From Cytophagales bacterium (GTDB lineage Bacteria; Bacteroidota; Bacteroidia; Cytophagales; Cyclobacteriaceae), in contig DPLR01000612.1 in assembly GCA_003541895.1 (NCBI GenBank), forward strand, positions 1-10,599: a stretch of DNA of 10,599 nt. The letters run 5' to 3'. A program made the translations under genes and the position numbers. This document shows, piece by piece, positions 1 through 6,351 of the stretch (its first letter is position 1; every line of letters begins with the position of its first letter). A model generated the notes under the pieces. That model was not told the DNA's origin. It searched no databases and worked only from the letters and a program-made list of their open reading frames with translations.

Positions 1-1
1 T

Positions 2-454
2 AAGAGCACTTCACTGAAAGCCGATGTGTGGCATCACCGCCGCGATGCCATTACTTCGGTGGCGGCCTTCGTTGGGATTTCTATCGCCTGGATTTTTGGG
101 AAGGGCTATGAAGCCGCAGATGATTGGGCTGCACTGTTTGCTTCAGGGTTTATTCTTTACAACGCGTATTTGATTTTCCGCCCGGCATTGGGTGAGATCA
201 TGGACGAAAATGTGCATCAAGAATTGATTGCTAACATTCGAAAAATTTCGCTGACGGTGGAAGGAGTCATTGCCACTGAAAAATGCTTCATCCGCAAAAC
301 GGGATTGATGTATCAAGTCGATTTACACATAACTGTTGATGCCAACTTAACCGTGAAAGAAGGCCACGCCATTGCACATCAACTCAAAGATGTGTTGATG
401 CACGAGATACCCGAAGTAAGTTATGTGCTCATTCATGTTGAGCCGAACAACTAA
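2..454 (+). CDS. Cation diffusion facilitator (CDF) transporter, 3' part only
   Basis: This is the C-terminal part of a CDF proton-coupled divalent metal exporter of the inner membrane; the 5' end lies outside the window. The reading frame is open from base 2 and includes eight residues (KSTSLKAD) before a GTG at 26, which is an internal valine and not the start. The stretch VWHHRRDAITS carries the HxxxD half of the transmembrane metal site, equivalent to H153/D157 of E. coli YiiP. One or two more helices follow. The last 80 or so residues form the cytoplasmic ferredoxin-like domain, with histidines in VDLHITVD, GHAIAHQ and VLIHVEP where metal-binding residues sit in the family. The metal (Zn, Fe, Mn, Co or Cd) cannot be told from this fragment. 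It is convergent with the arsenic operon, with only 17 bases between stop codons, so it is not part of that operon. Confidence 0.93.
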   Translation, partial: KSTSLKADVWHHRRDAITSVAAFVGISIAWIFGKGYEAADDWAALFASGFILYNAYLIFRPALGEIMDENVHQELIANIRKISLTVEGVIATEKCFIRKTGLMYQVDLHITVDANLTVKEGHAIAHQLKDVLMHEIPEVSYVLIHVEPNN

Positions 455-471
455 TCGATCTGTTTTATTTT

Positions 472-891
472 TTATAGTTCATCAATTACAAAGCGCTCAC
501 AATAATTTTTGATAAGCTGCCGTACTCTTCTAAACTCTTCGGTGATTTCTTCTTCTGTTCCTTTCGCTTTCGCAGGATCGGGGAAATTGTAATGAAATTT
601 TTTAGCCCTTGTTGGAAAGTAAGGGCAGCGTTCTCGCGCATTGTCGCACACGGTGATTACAAAATCAAAATCGATGTCTTTGTATTCGTCAACGTTGTTT
701 GATGTATGTGTTGAAATATCGATGCCATCTTCTTTCATTGTGGCAATCGCTCTCGGGTTTACACCGTGCGTTTCAACACCGGCACTATACACTTCGGCTT
801 TGTCGCCAGCGAAGAAACGCAAGTAGCCTTCGGCAATCTGACTACGGCAACTGTTGCCGGTACAGAGTACTAATATTTTTTTCTTCATCAT
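472..891 (-). CDS. arsC: Arsenate reductase, low-molecular-weight phosphatase (thioredoxin-coupled) type
   Basis: The enzyme reduces arsenate to arsenite in the cytoplasm by a cysteine relay that is re-reduced by thioredoxin. The 139-residue protein aligns by eye with Staphylococcus aureus pI258 ArsC without length changes up to the last catalytic residue. The P-loop CTGNSCRS places the nucleophile at C10 and a second cysteine at C15, the relay pair is C82 and C89 (VCDNARERC), and the general acid is D105 in FPDPA. The reading frame continues nine codons upstream to 918, overlapping arsM. I chose the ATG at 891 because it starts two bases after the arsM stop, removes an unrelated leader (RNRLLQLT) and gives the family numbering; the next ATG at 888 is equally possible. 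It is the last gene of the arsR-arsM-arsC operon. A plain tyrosine phosphatase role is unlikely because the C82/C89 pair is present. Confidence 0.94.
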   Translation of the reverse strand: MMKKKILVLCTGNSCRSQIAEGYLRFFAGDKAEVYSAGVETHGVNPRAIATMKEDGIDISTHTSNNVDEYKDIDFDFVITVCDNARERCPYFPTRAKKFHYNFPDPAKAKGTEEEITEEFRRVRQLIKNYCERFVIDEL

Positions 892-893
892 TG

Positions 894-1733
894 TTAATTG
901 CAGCAATCGGTTCCGCAACCACAGGTTTTTGATTTCTCTGCATAAACAGTGATGCTGAAAATTCCTGTCGTTCCTTTTTTAAATTCTTCTAACACGGTGT
1001 CATTCAAATAATTTTTCAAAATGTCATCCGGAATAGTAATTGCTTTTTCTTTTTGAATGGTGATGTTACTGAAGCCGTTGGCTTTAATAAGATCAAGGTA
1101 TTCTTCTTTTTGAATGGCGCCAGAAACACAGCCAGCGTACATTTCGGCATCTTTGCGCAAAGCATCTGGAAGATTGCCAATCAGCACCACGTCAGAGATG
1201 CTGAAGTGGCCTCCGGGTTTCAATACACGAAATATTTCTTTGAACACGCCATCTTTGTTAGGTACCAAATTCAAAACACAATTGCTCACGATTACGTCAG
1301 CAACATTTGAAGACACAGGCATGTGTTCAATGTCGCCTTGTCTGAACTCCACATTTTGGAAACCTAATTTGACTGCATTGGCTCTGGATTTTTCGATCAT
1401 TGCAGGAGTAAAATCAATTCCGATCACGCGGCCGTCTTCGCCAGCTTCAGCGCGCGCAACGAAACAATCGTTGCCAGCGCCACTGCCCAGATCAATTACG
1501 GTGTTTCCTTTTTTAATTTTCGCAAACTGTGTTGGCAAGCCGCAACCTAACCCAAGATCAGCATCTGGATTGTAACCCTCTAACGTAGTGTAGTCATCGC
1601 TCATGATGTTGTACACTTCGGTAGAGCAGCCACCTGAGCCGCAACATGACGATTGATTGATCTCTTTGTCCTGCAAAGCGATTTCGCTGTACTTCTGTTT
1701 TACCAATTCCTTGAGTTGTTCTGCGGTTTCCAT
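894..1733 (-). CDS. arsM: Arsenite S-adenosylmethionine methyltransferase
   Basis: ArsM transfers methyl groups from SAM to As(III), giving methylated and finally volatile arsenicals. The 279-residue length is normal for bacterial members. An N-terminal SSCCGSGGC segment (C30, C31, C36) precedes the family signature NIMSDDYTTLEGY and GLGCGLP (C64). The Rossmann SAM site is DLGSGAGND (81-89) with the acidic loop GIDFTPAMI (105-113). C152 (SNCVLNL) and C202 (YAGCVSG) are 50 residues apart, as are C174 and C224 of the algal enzyme CmArsM, so with C64 the three arsenite-binding cysteines are in place. The C-terminus ends with an extra cysteine cluster, KTCGCGTDCCN (C271, C273, C277, C278), a plausible metalloid-binding tail. 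The gene begins 18 bases after the arsR stop and ends 2 bases before the arsC start. Expression is presumably controlled by ArsR. Confidence 0.95.
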   Translation of the reverse strand: METAEQLKELVKQKYSEIALQDKEINQSSCCGSGGCSTEVYNIMSDDYTTLEGYNPDADLGLGCGLPTQFAKIKKGNTVIDLGSGAGNDCFVARAEAGEDGRVIGIDFTPAMIEKSRANAVKLGFQNVEFRQGDIEHMPVSSNVADVIVSNCVLNLVPNKDGVFKEIFRVLKPGGHFSISDVVLIGNLPDALRKDAEMYAGCVSGAIQKEEYLDLIKANGFSNITIQKEKAITIPDDILKNYLNDTVLEEFKKGTTGIFSITVYAEKSKTCGCGTDCCN

Positions 1734-1751
1734 ACTAATTTTGTTTAGTGT

Positions 1752-2075
1752 TTAACAATTTTTCTTTTCCAGCTTCAGAGAAATGTTGCCAAAATAGTCT
1801 TGTAATTTCTCGATGGCTTTTTTGTCGATGCAATAACAAATGGAGTTTCCTTCAATGCTGCCTTTAATGAGGCCCGCGTTTTTAAGTTCTTTCAAGTGTT
1901 GCGAGATGGTAGGCTGGGCGAGCGGCAATTCATTCACGATGTCGCCACAAATACAGGTGTCAACTTTAATGAGGTACTCAATGATGGCGATGCGTGCCGG
2001 GTGCCCAAGTGCCTTGATCATCGTTGCGATAGAATTTTGCCGATCGGTGAAATGATCTGTTTTGGTAGCTCCCAT
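1752..2075 (-). CDS. arsR: ArsR/SmtB-family metalloid-responsive repressor
   Basis: This 107-residue winged-helix protein is expected to repress its own operon and to leave DNA when arsenite binds. The N-terminal helices (IATMIKALGHPARIAIIEYLI) lead into DTCICGDIV (C41, C43), which matches the position of the As(III)-binding CxC in E. coli-type ArsR. The recognition helix is PLAQPTISQHLKELKNAGLI and the wing is GSIEGNSICYCID. Further cysteines at C80, C82 and C107 could add ligands. It is the first gene of the arsR-arsM-arsC unit. The start at 2075 gives a normal N-terminus and lies a few bases from palindromic DNA that is the likely operator. The function rests on motif and operon context together, so a sensor for another metal is unlikely. 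Confidence 0.93.
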   Translation of the reverse strand: MGATKTDHFTDRQNSIATMIKALGHPARIAIIEYLIKVDTCICGDIVNELPLAQPTISQHLKELKNAGLIKGSIEGNSICYCIDKKAIEKLQDYFGNISLKLEKKNC

Positions 2076-2077
2076 TT

Positions 2078-2104
2078 TCGTAATTTAATATTGCAATATT
2101 ACGA
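2078..2104. promoter_or_regulatory. Probable ArsR operator: two overlapping inverted repeats
   Basis: A perfect 16-base palindrome, TAATATTGCAATATTA, lies at 2086-2101. It is overlapped by a second inverted repeat, TCGTAAT at 2078-2084 with ATTACGA at 2098-2104. The arsR start codon ends at 2075, so a bound dimer would cover the promoter and start region. ArsR proteins bind AT-rich dyads of this size next to their own gene. I could not identify a well-spaced Bacteroidetes -33/-7 pair here; TAATATTG inside the palindrome is one mismatch from TAnnTTTG, but the nearest upstream TTTG is too close. Confidence 0.7.
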
Positions 2105-2161
2105 TAAAGATTTTCAAAAGGTTCTCTTTAACTGAATTTTTTTTCAAGTTTGTTTAGAGGA

Positions 2162-2551
2162 TTAGATTTTAGCTTCAATTAGCCACAAATGGCCGAATGG
2201 ATCTTTGATTTCGCCTTGGCGGTAGCCGTACTCATAACTTTGTGCAGGCGACATTACTACTGCTCCCGCTTTCACCGCATCCGACATCACTTTATCAACA
2301 TCACCCACAAACAAACCGATGATTACGGTTGTTGCGTTTATTCTTGCCGGACTCACTTCCGTTTTTGATGGATTTTCTTCATGAAGATGAAAGAGCATTC
2401 CGTCAATTGAAAATTCAACCACGTGAATGCTTCCATCATCGTTCGTGAATCTGCGCAGCTCTTGGGCACCAAAAGCACGCTCGTAAAAACTCACATCCGT
2501 TATGCCACTGTAAATATAAAGTTGTGGAGCGAAGAACGTTTGGGTGTTCAT
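2162..2551 (-). CDS. VOC-superfamily protein, PhnB-like
   Basis: The 129-residue protein has the two beta-alpha-beta-beta-beta modules of the vicinal oxygen chelate (glyoxalase/bleomycin-resistance/dioxygenase) fold. The first module reads PQLYIYSGITDVSFYERAFGAQ and the second ends YGYRQGEIKDPFGHLWLIE, which is the typical PhnB-like C-terminal signature. Candidate metal or substrate residues are H43, H121 and E126. Family members include metal-dependent lyases, dioxygenases and non-catalytic binding proteins, so no substrate can be named. The gene starts 13 bases after the M28 peptidase stop and is probably co-transcribed with it, ending 86 bases before arsR. It has no cysteines and lacks the vicinal cysteine pair of ArsI, so it is not a C-As lyase despite the neighbouring arsenic operon. 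Confidence 0.85.
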   Translation of the reverse strand: MNTQTFFAPQLYIYSGITDVSFYERAFGAQELRRFTNDDGSIHVVEFSIDGMLFHLHEENPSKTEVSPARINATTVIIGLFVGDVDKVMSDAVKAGAVVMSPAQSYEYGYRQGEIKDPFGHLWLIEAKI

Positions 2552-2564
2552 GTCGAAATCATTT

Positions 2565-4652
2565 TTATTTCGCCAGCTTTGTAATGTTTTCTATTTTCAA
2601 TTTCAACTTAGCTATCACATCCAAATATTTTTGCTCCCACATTTTTAGATTGACCGTTGATCTGTTATAAACTTCGTATTGAAAACCGGGCAACATCCAA
2701 GAGGCATAGCCACTGTAAGGATCTGACGAGGCATACAGTGATCGATACCAACTTCCATAAGGCATGCCTTGTTTGTCGATCCATAATCTTTCGAGCGAGA
2801 GAAGTTCTGCGTTAATCAATTTTTTATTCGATTCGTTTGCTGTTTTCAAAGCAACTTCAGCATCAGCGCTTACTTTTTTCAAATCATCGGAAGCTTTAAG
2901 CAGCGCATCAAATGAAAAAACATTTTCCGATCTGTCGTACGTTTTAGTCAGTTTTTGAAGACTTTCAAAATGAGTTCTCAAATCTGTTCCATAGCGCTCG
3001 ATGTTATAAGGAATTATATCAGCGTTGGCTAATCGCAATGACATGATACCAAATACTCTTTCAACGAGAGGTCCCATTTTAAAAGACGGATCGGCAAAGC
3101 GTTCATAAAACGAAAAACTATCGTGATTAGAATGATAGATGGTTGGGCCACCTGTGCCTGCTCCTCCAGAAGGAATACCAACATGCATGTAAAACCCGAT
3201 GTGATCTGAGCCTCCGCCCAGATTTCCCAAAGGCGGTTCTTTCAAGCCACGGTTGCCAAGCCAATGATCATACACTGTCTTTGATGAATCAGGATAAGGC
3301 ACTACTTGCGTAGCCTCGATCACTAAATTTTTTAACGTAGGACTTGATGACGCGTCAAAACTTTTGCCCGACACTGCGCCATCGGCATTGAAGTAAGCTA
3401 AACCTTTTGCGCTGAGCTCATCGCGAAATTGTTCCACCCATTCTGATGAGCCAATCACACCCTGCTCTTCGCAGTCCCAATGTGCAATCTTGATTGTGCG
3501 CTTTGGTTTATATCCTGCTTGCGCCAACTTGCCAAGTGATTCACTCAAGGCGAGCAACATAGCAGTGCCACTATTTGGATCAGTTCCGCCAAAGCCCCAT
3601 GCATCGTAATGCGAACCCATCATCACCCACTCATCCGGAAATTCAGAACCAACCATTGTCCCCACAACATTATATACCCTTTGTATCTCTCTTTTTTGAT
3701 ATACGTTCACACGTACTTTTAAATCAGGTCCACCTTCAAGTCGATAGGTGTAAGGCAATCCTCCTTGCCAACCGGTGGGCACAGGTTTGCCTTTCATCCG
3801 TTCAATAATTTCTTTAGCTGAACCATACGGCAAAGGCAATACAGGAATGTGGTGCATGCCCGTAACTTCTTCTGGTTTTTTGCGAACGATTTTCTTTTTG
3901 CCATCCAGTGGAAGTGCTGGCTCAAACGGAGTAAGTGGATCGCCCATCCAATCGAGCGTGAGCAACGAACCGCGTTGAATATCACTTTCATTATACATTG
4001 GGCCTTCCGGATAAACGAGTCCTTTGGCATAGCCACTGTCTCCCGGATCGGTAAAGATGATCAAGCCAGCAGCTCCGGCTTCTTCAGCGTATTTTGCTTT
4101 ATACCCACGGAAGTTTCCGCCATAGCGCGCGATGACAATTTTTCCCTTCACGGAAATACCAAGCGTCTCTAACTTTTTGAAATCTTCAGGGCGACCATAG
4201 TTGGCGTAAACTACTTCAGCCGTAACATCGCCCGTGCCAGAGTAGGCATTGTAACCGAAATATAAATTTGGATCGGAAGAGAAGGGATCTTCTTTGTGAA
4301 TGTATTCTTTGTTGTTGAGCGGAACGCGGATAGGCTCCACAATTTCAGCGGCAGCCGATCCCGGCATTACAGGCAAATAAATATCGTAGGGAAAAATTTC
4401 TACCTGGAAGCCTGCCTTGCGCATGACCTCGGCCATGTAATCGCGTACGCGCTCGTTGGCTTTAGAGGTGGCAATGTGTGGCCCTTTCGTGAGGTTTCTC
4501 AAATGATTTTTGTAACGCTCGCTCTCTTGTTGATTGAAGAAAAAGGATTCGGTTTGTTTTTGTTTTTCGGCATTGCCTGACGAAAAACCTGTGAGCGTTT
4601 GTGCAGATGAATGCAGGCTGATAAGCAAGAAAAACCCAACGATATATTTCAT
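2565..4652 (-). CDS. Secreted M28 zinc metallopeptidase, glutamate carboxypeptidase II-like
   Basis: This is a 695-residue exported di-zinc exopeptidase. A signal peptide (MKYIVGFFLLISLHSSA) would be cleaved before Q18, fitting the Bacteroidetes Q-rule. A protease-associated domain is inserted at roughly 105-320, including VKGKIVIARYGGNFRGYKAKYAEEAGAAGLIIF. The M28 metal ligands and catalytic base are all visible: H348 (GSHYDAWGFGG), D358 (TDPNSGTA), E395/E396 (DCEEQG), D424 (NADGAVSG) and H507 (IYHSNHDSF). The spacings H348-D358 (10) and E395-D424 (29) equal those of human GCPII (H377-D387, E424-D453). Residues about 560-690 form a helical transferrin-receptor-like dimerisation domain. The likely role is trimming peptides outside the inner membrane, freeing terminal amino acids; the substrate is not predictable. 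It is followed at 13 bases by the PhnB-like VOC gene. Confidence 0.93.
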   Translation of the reverse strand: MKYIVGFFLLISLHSSAQTLTGFSSGNAEKQKQTESFFFNQQESERYKNHLRNLTKGPHIATSKANERVRDYMAEVMRKAGFQVEIFPYDIYLPVMPGSAAAEIVEPIRVPLNNKEYIHKEDPFSSDPNLYFGYNAYSGTGDVTAEVVYANYGRPEDFKKLETLGISVKGKIVIARYGGNFRGYKAKYAEEAGAAGLIIFTDPGDSGYAKGLVYPEGPMYNESDIQRGSLLTLDWMGDPLTPFEPALPLDGKKKIVRKKPEEVTGMHHIPVLPLPYGSAKEIIERMKGKPVPTGWQGGLPYTYRLEGGPDLKVRVNVYQKREIQRVYNVVGTMVGSEFPDEWVMMGSHYDAWGFGGTDPNSGTAMLLALSESLGKLAQAGYKPKRTIKIAHWDCEEQGVIGSSEWVEQFRDELSAKGLAYFNADGAVSGKSFDASSSPTLKNLVIEATQVVPYPDSSKTVYDHWLGNRGLKEPPLGNLGGGSDHIGFYMHVGIPSGGAGTGGPTIYHSNHDSFSFYERFADPSFKMGPLVERVFGIMSLRLANADIIPYNIERYGTDLRTHFESLQKLTKTYDRSENVFSFDALLKASDDLKKVSADAEVALKTANESNKKLINAELLSLERLWIDKQGMPYGSWYRSLYASSDPYSGYASWMLPGFQYEVYNRSTVNLKMWEQKYLDVIAKLKLKIENITKLAK

Positions 4653-4738
4653 GTAAAAAATTTTAGTTCTGGAAGAACGGAAAAGTTTTACAGATCAGGA
4701 AATGAAAATCAATGGAACGGTGAAATAGGTGGATATTT

Positions 4739-5089
4739 TTATTCAACAAAATGCCAGCACACGCCCGCGATGTCGATAAGGTTTACTTCTTTGCCATACG
4801 GTTGCTGAGTCACCGCCCCGAGTTTGATGTTAAACTTCTCAGGTAATTTTTTTTCTAATACGTGTGCTCTGAATTCTTCCACATTGTCTACGTTGACTGT
4901 GAGCATAAAATTTTCCGCGAAAGGTCGGCTGTCAATTTTTTGTAAAATGAAACGGCAGTTATCTTTTTCAAAGCCAACATAATCACCGGCATCCCATGAA
5001 ATGGAAAAGCCCAACTCCACAAAAAGTTTTTTGGAAGATTCAAAATCTTTGCCCGAAGGAACGAAGGGTTGAAGTGACGAAAATTTCAT
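4739..5089 (-). CDS. Small VOC-superfamily (glyoxalase-like) protein
   Basis: The 116-residue protein begins FSSLQPFVPSGKDFESSKKLFVELGFSISW and ends QQPYGKEVNLIDIAGVCWHFVE, the pattern of small cytoplasmic glyoxalase/bleomycin-resistance-like proteins found widely in Bacteroidota and Proteobacteria. These are usually annotated only as VOC family. It is distinct from the PhnB-like paralogue at 2162-2551 and shows no obvious repeat relationship at the DNA level. Only two cysteines (C45, C111) are present, not adjacent, arguing against an ArsI-type enzyme. The gene is 86 bases upstream of the M28 peptidase gene in the same direction and has its own likely -7 element just upstream, so it may be transcribed alone or lead the peptidase unit. 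Substrate unknown. Confidence 0.8.
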   Translation of the reverse strand: MKFSSLQPFVPSGKDFESSKKLFVELGFSISWDAGDYVGFEKDNCRFILQKIDSRPFAENFMLTVNVDNVEEFRAHVLEKKLPEKFNIKLGAVTQQPYGKEVNLIDIAGVCWHFVE

Positions 5090-5105
5090 TTGACTTATCT
5101 TTTAA

Positions 5106-5113
5106 CAAATATA
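5106..5113 (-). promoter_or_regulatory. Possible Bacteroidetes -7 element for the small VOC gene
   Basis: On the minus strand the sequence TATATTTG matches the Bacteroidetes -7 consensus TAnnTTTG exactly and lies 16 bases upstream of the ATG at 5089. That would give a short leader of about 10 bases. No clear TTTG at the expected -33 distance was found (the region reads mostly A and T), so this is a partial promoter match only. Confidence 0.4.
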
Positions 5114-5142
5114 ACGTTCGGCAAAAAGTTTTTTAAAATATT

Positions 5143-5171
5143 TTTGTGATGAGATATTATCTCTATCTTTC
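5143..5171 (+). promoter_or_regulatory. Probable promoter of the SGNH/MBOAT operon with internal palindrome
   Basis: TTTG at 5143-5146 and TATCTTTC at 5164-5171 are separated by 17 bases. This fits the Bacteroidetes primary-sigma promoter (TTTG, then TAnnTTTG with about 17-23 bases between) with one mismatch at the last base. The spacer contains a perfect dyad, GAGATA-T-TATCTC, at 5151-5163, a possible binding site for a regulator that would block the promoter. Transcription would start near 5178, leaving a leader of about 110 bases before the ATG at 5291. In that leader I see no recognisable riboswitch, only a 10-base palindrome TAAAGCTTTA at 5277-5286 just before the start codon. Confidence 0.45.
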
Positions 5172-5290
5172 AAATGTAGATACCGACAGAGGGGCTTGAA
5201 ACGGTTACTGTTTATCTCATATAAAACCCTCATTCATAAAAAACTCAACTTTATCATTTTATTGAAATACTAACTATAAAGCTTTAATCA

Positions 5291-6319
5291 ATGCGTTCAC
5301 AATCTTTAATGAAATCCACTATCTTATTGGTAGTGGTTGTGGCTTCCACTGTTCTCTGCTGGGAGCTTTATTGGCGAAGTCACGGGTACGAAATTAGTTA
5401 TGATGATACACCGTCAATGTGGGCCGACAAGCGAAAGAGGGTGTACGAACCATCAGAAAGTTCAACTGTTTTTATCGGTGGGTCGCGCATTAAATATGAC
5501 ATAGATATTAATACATGGCAGCAGATCACCGGGCAGCATGCCATCCAATTAGGATGTGTGGGTAGCACGCCACTACCGGTTTTGGTAAATCTCGCTGATG
5601 ACTCAAAATTTAAGGGCCGTTTGGTGATAGATGTTACTGAAACTTTATTCTTTTCACCAAGTGATGCGCAAAGACCTAAGGAAGGAATTAAATACTACGA
5701 TGAAGAAACGCCTGCACAATGGGCAAGTTTTCATGTCAATCATTTGTTAGAATCGCAATTTGTTTTTCTTGATAAAGAGTCATTGTCGCTAGGCGCAATC
5801 CTTGACCACCTGCCTTTACAAAATAGACCAGGTGTTTTTCATTTTGCTGGATTTCCACCTGAGTTCGAACGAATGAGTTTTGAACGACAACAAAATATGA
5901 CGAATCGTTTTTCTGCCGATACAGCACAGCGAAATACCGTGATAAAGATTTGGAAGATGTTTGACAGCGACACGTCCTTTCGGCCAACTAATGGAAAAAA
6001 ACTAGACTCCATTTTTAATCTCGTGAAAACCTCCATCGATAAAATTAAAGCCAGAGGTGGTGATGTAATTTTTGTGCGCCCTCCTTCAACGGGCAGCTAC
6101 CTAGCGAGGGAAAATAAATATTATCCGCGAGCGCTTTATTGGGATAAACTACTTCAGATCACGGGTTGCCCTGGTATCCACTACCAAGATTATCCTTCCA
6201 TTAGCAATTTGAACTGCCCTGAAGAATCGCATCTTGATTTGGCAGGTGCTAAAATTTTCACCACGCATTTAATTGATCTCCTCAAAGAGAAGGGTTGGGT
6301 CTTTTCCTATTCAAAATAA
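5291..6319 (+). CDS. Membrane-anchored SGNH-hydrolase-like protein, partner of the MBOAT acyltransferase
   Basis: The 342-residue protein has one N-terminal transmembrane segment (about 9-25, ILLVVVVASTVLCW) and an extracytoplasmic domain. FIGGSR (61-66) supplies the candidate nucleophile S65, as in block I of SGNH/GDSL enzymes. LGCVGSTP (88-95) looks like the oxyanion region, and EESHLDLAGAKIFTTHL (311-327) matches the C-terminal block with H314, usually DxxHLnxxGA. RPPSTG (263-268) sits before it. The order of serine first and histidine last resembles DltD rather than AlgJ/AlgX. In DltB/DltD and AlgI/AlgJ pairs the soluble partner passes the acyl group to the polymer; the same role is inferred here from the MBOAT gene 32 bases downstream. 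The aspartate normally three residues before the histidine is E311. An internal ATG at residue 7 is an alternative start. Confidence 0.72.
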   Translation: MRSQSLMKSTILLVVVVASTVLCWELYWRSHGYEISYDDTPSMWADKRKRVYEPSESSTVFIGGSRIKYDIDINTWQQITGQHAIQLGCVGSTPLPVLVNLADDSKFKGRLVIDVTETLFFSPSDAQRPKEGIKYYDEETPAQWASFHVNHLLESQFVFLDKESLSLGAILDHLPLQNRPGVFHFAGFPPEFERMSFERQQNMTNRFSADTAQRNTVIKIWKMFDSDTSFRPTNGKKLDSIFNLVKTSIDKIKARGGDVIFVRPPSTGSYLARENKYYPRALYWDKLLQITGCPGIHYQDYPSISNLNCPEESHLDLAGAKIFTTHLIDLLKEKGWVFSYSK

Positions 6320-6351
6320 AATAGTCTAAAACCTTATTTAAAAAACTCACT

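Noticed and set aside
2..454. CDF transporter as the missing arsenite exporter of the ars operon
   Set aside because: CDF proteins carry divalent cations, the HxxxD metal site is intact, and the gene is convergent with the operon, not part of it.
892..918. Longer ArsC starting at 918
   Set aside because: The extra nine residues are not ArsC-like and would overlap arsM by 25 bases. The ATG at 891 gives the family numbering of all catalytic residues.
1114..1575. 153-codon open frame on the plus strand
   Set aside because: It lies wholly antisense to arsM, whose protein is conserved along its full length; the antisense translation shows no family features.
2162..2551. VOC protein next to an arsenic operon as a possible ArsI C-As lyase
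   Set aside because: ArsI belongs to the same superfamily but needs a vicinal cysteine pair to bind trivalent organoarsenicals. This protein has no cysteine, and its C-terminal signature is PhnB-like.
3794..4172. Open frames of 80 and 107 codons overlapping the peptidase gene
   Set aside because: They are out-of-frame or antisense shadows of the M28 coding sequence, which is continuous and has every catalytic residue.
4611..4808. 65-codon plus-strand open frame across the gap between the small VOC and peptidase genes
   Set aside because: It overlaps the ends of two good minus-strand genes and its translation is low-complexity and unlike any protein I know.
4739..5089. Second VOC protein as a possible ArsI
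   Set aside because: Its two cysteines are 66 residues apart, and it lies far from the operon beyond the peptidase gene.
5172..5290. Riboswitch in the leader of the SGNH/MBOAT operon
   Set aside because: The leader is about 110 bases long but AT-rich, and I saw no known aptamer core such as the c-di-GMP or cobalamin signatures.
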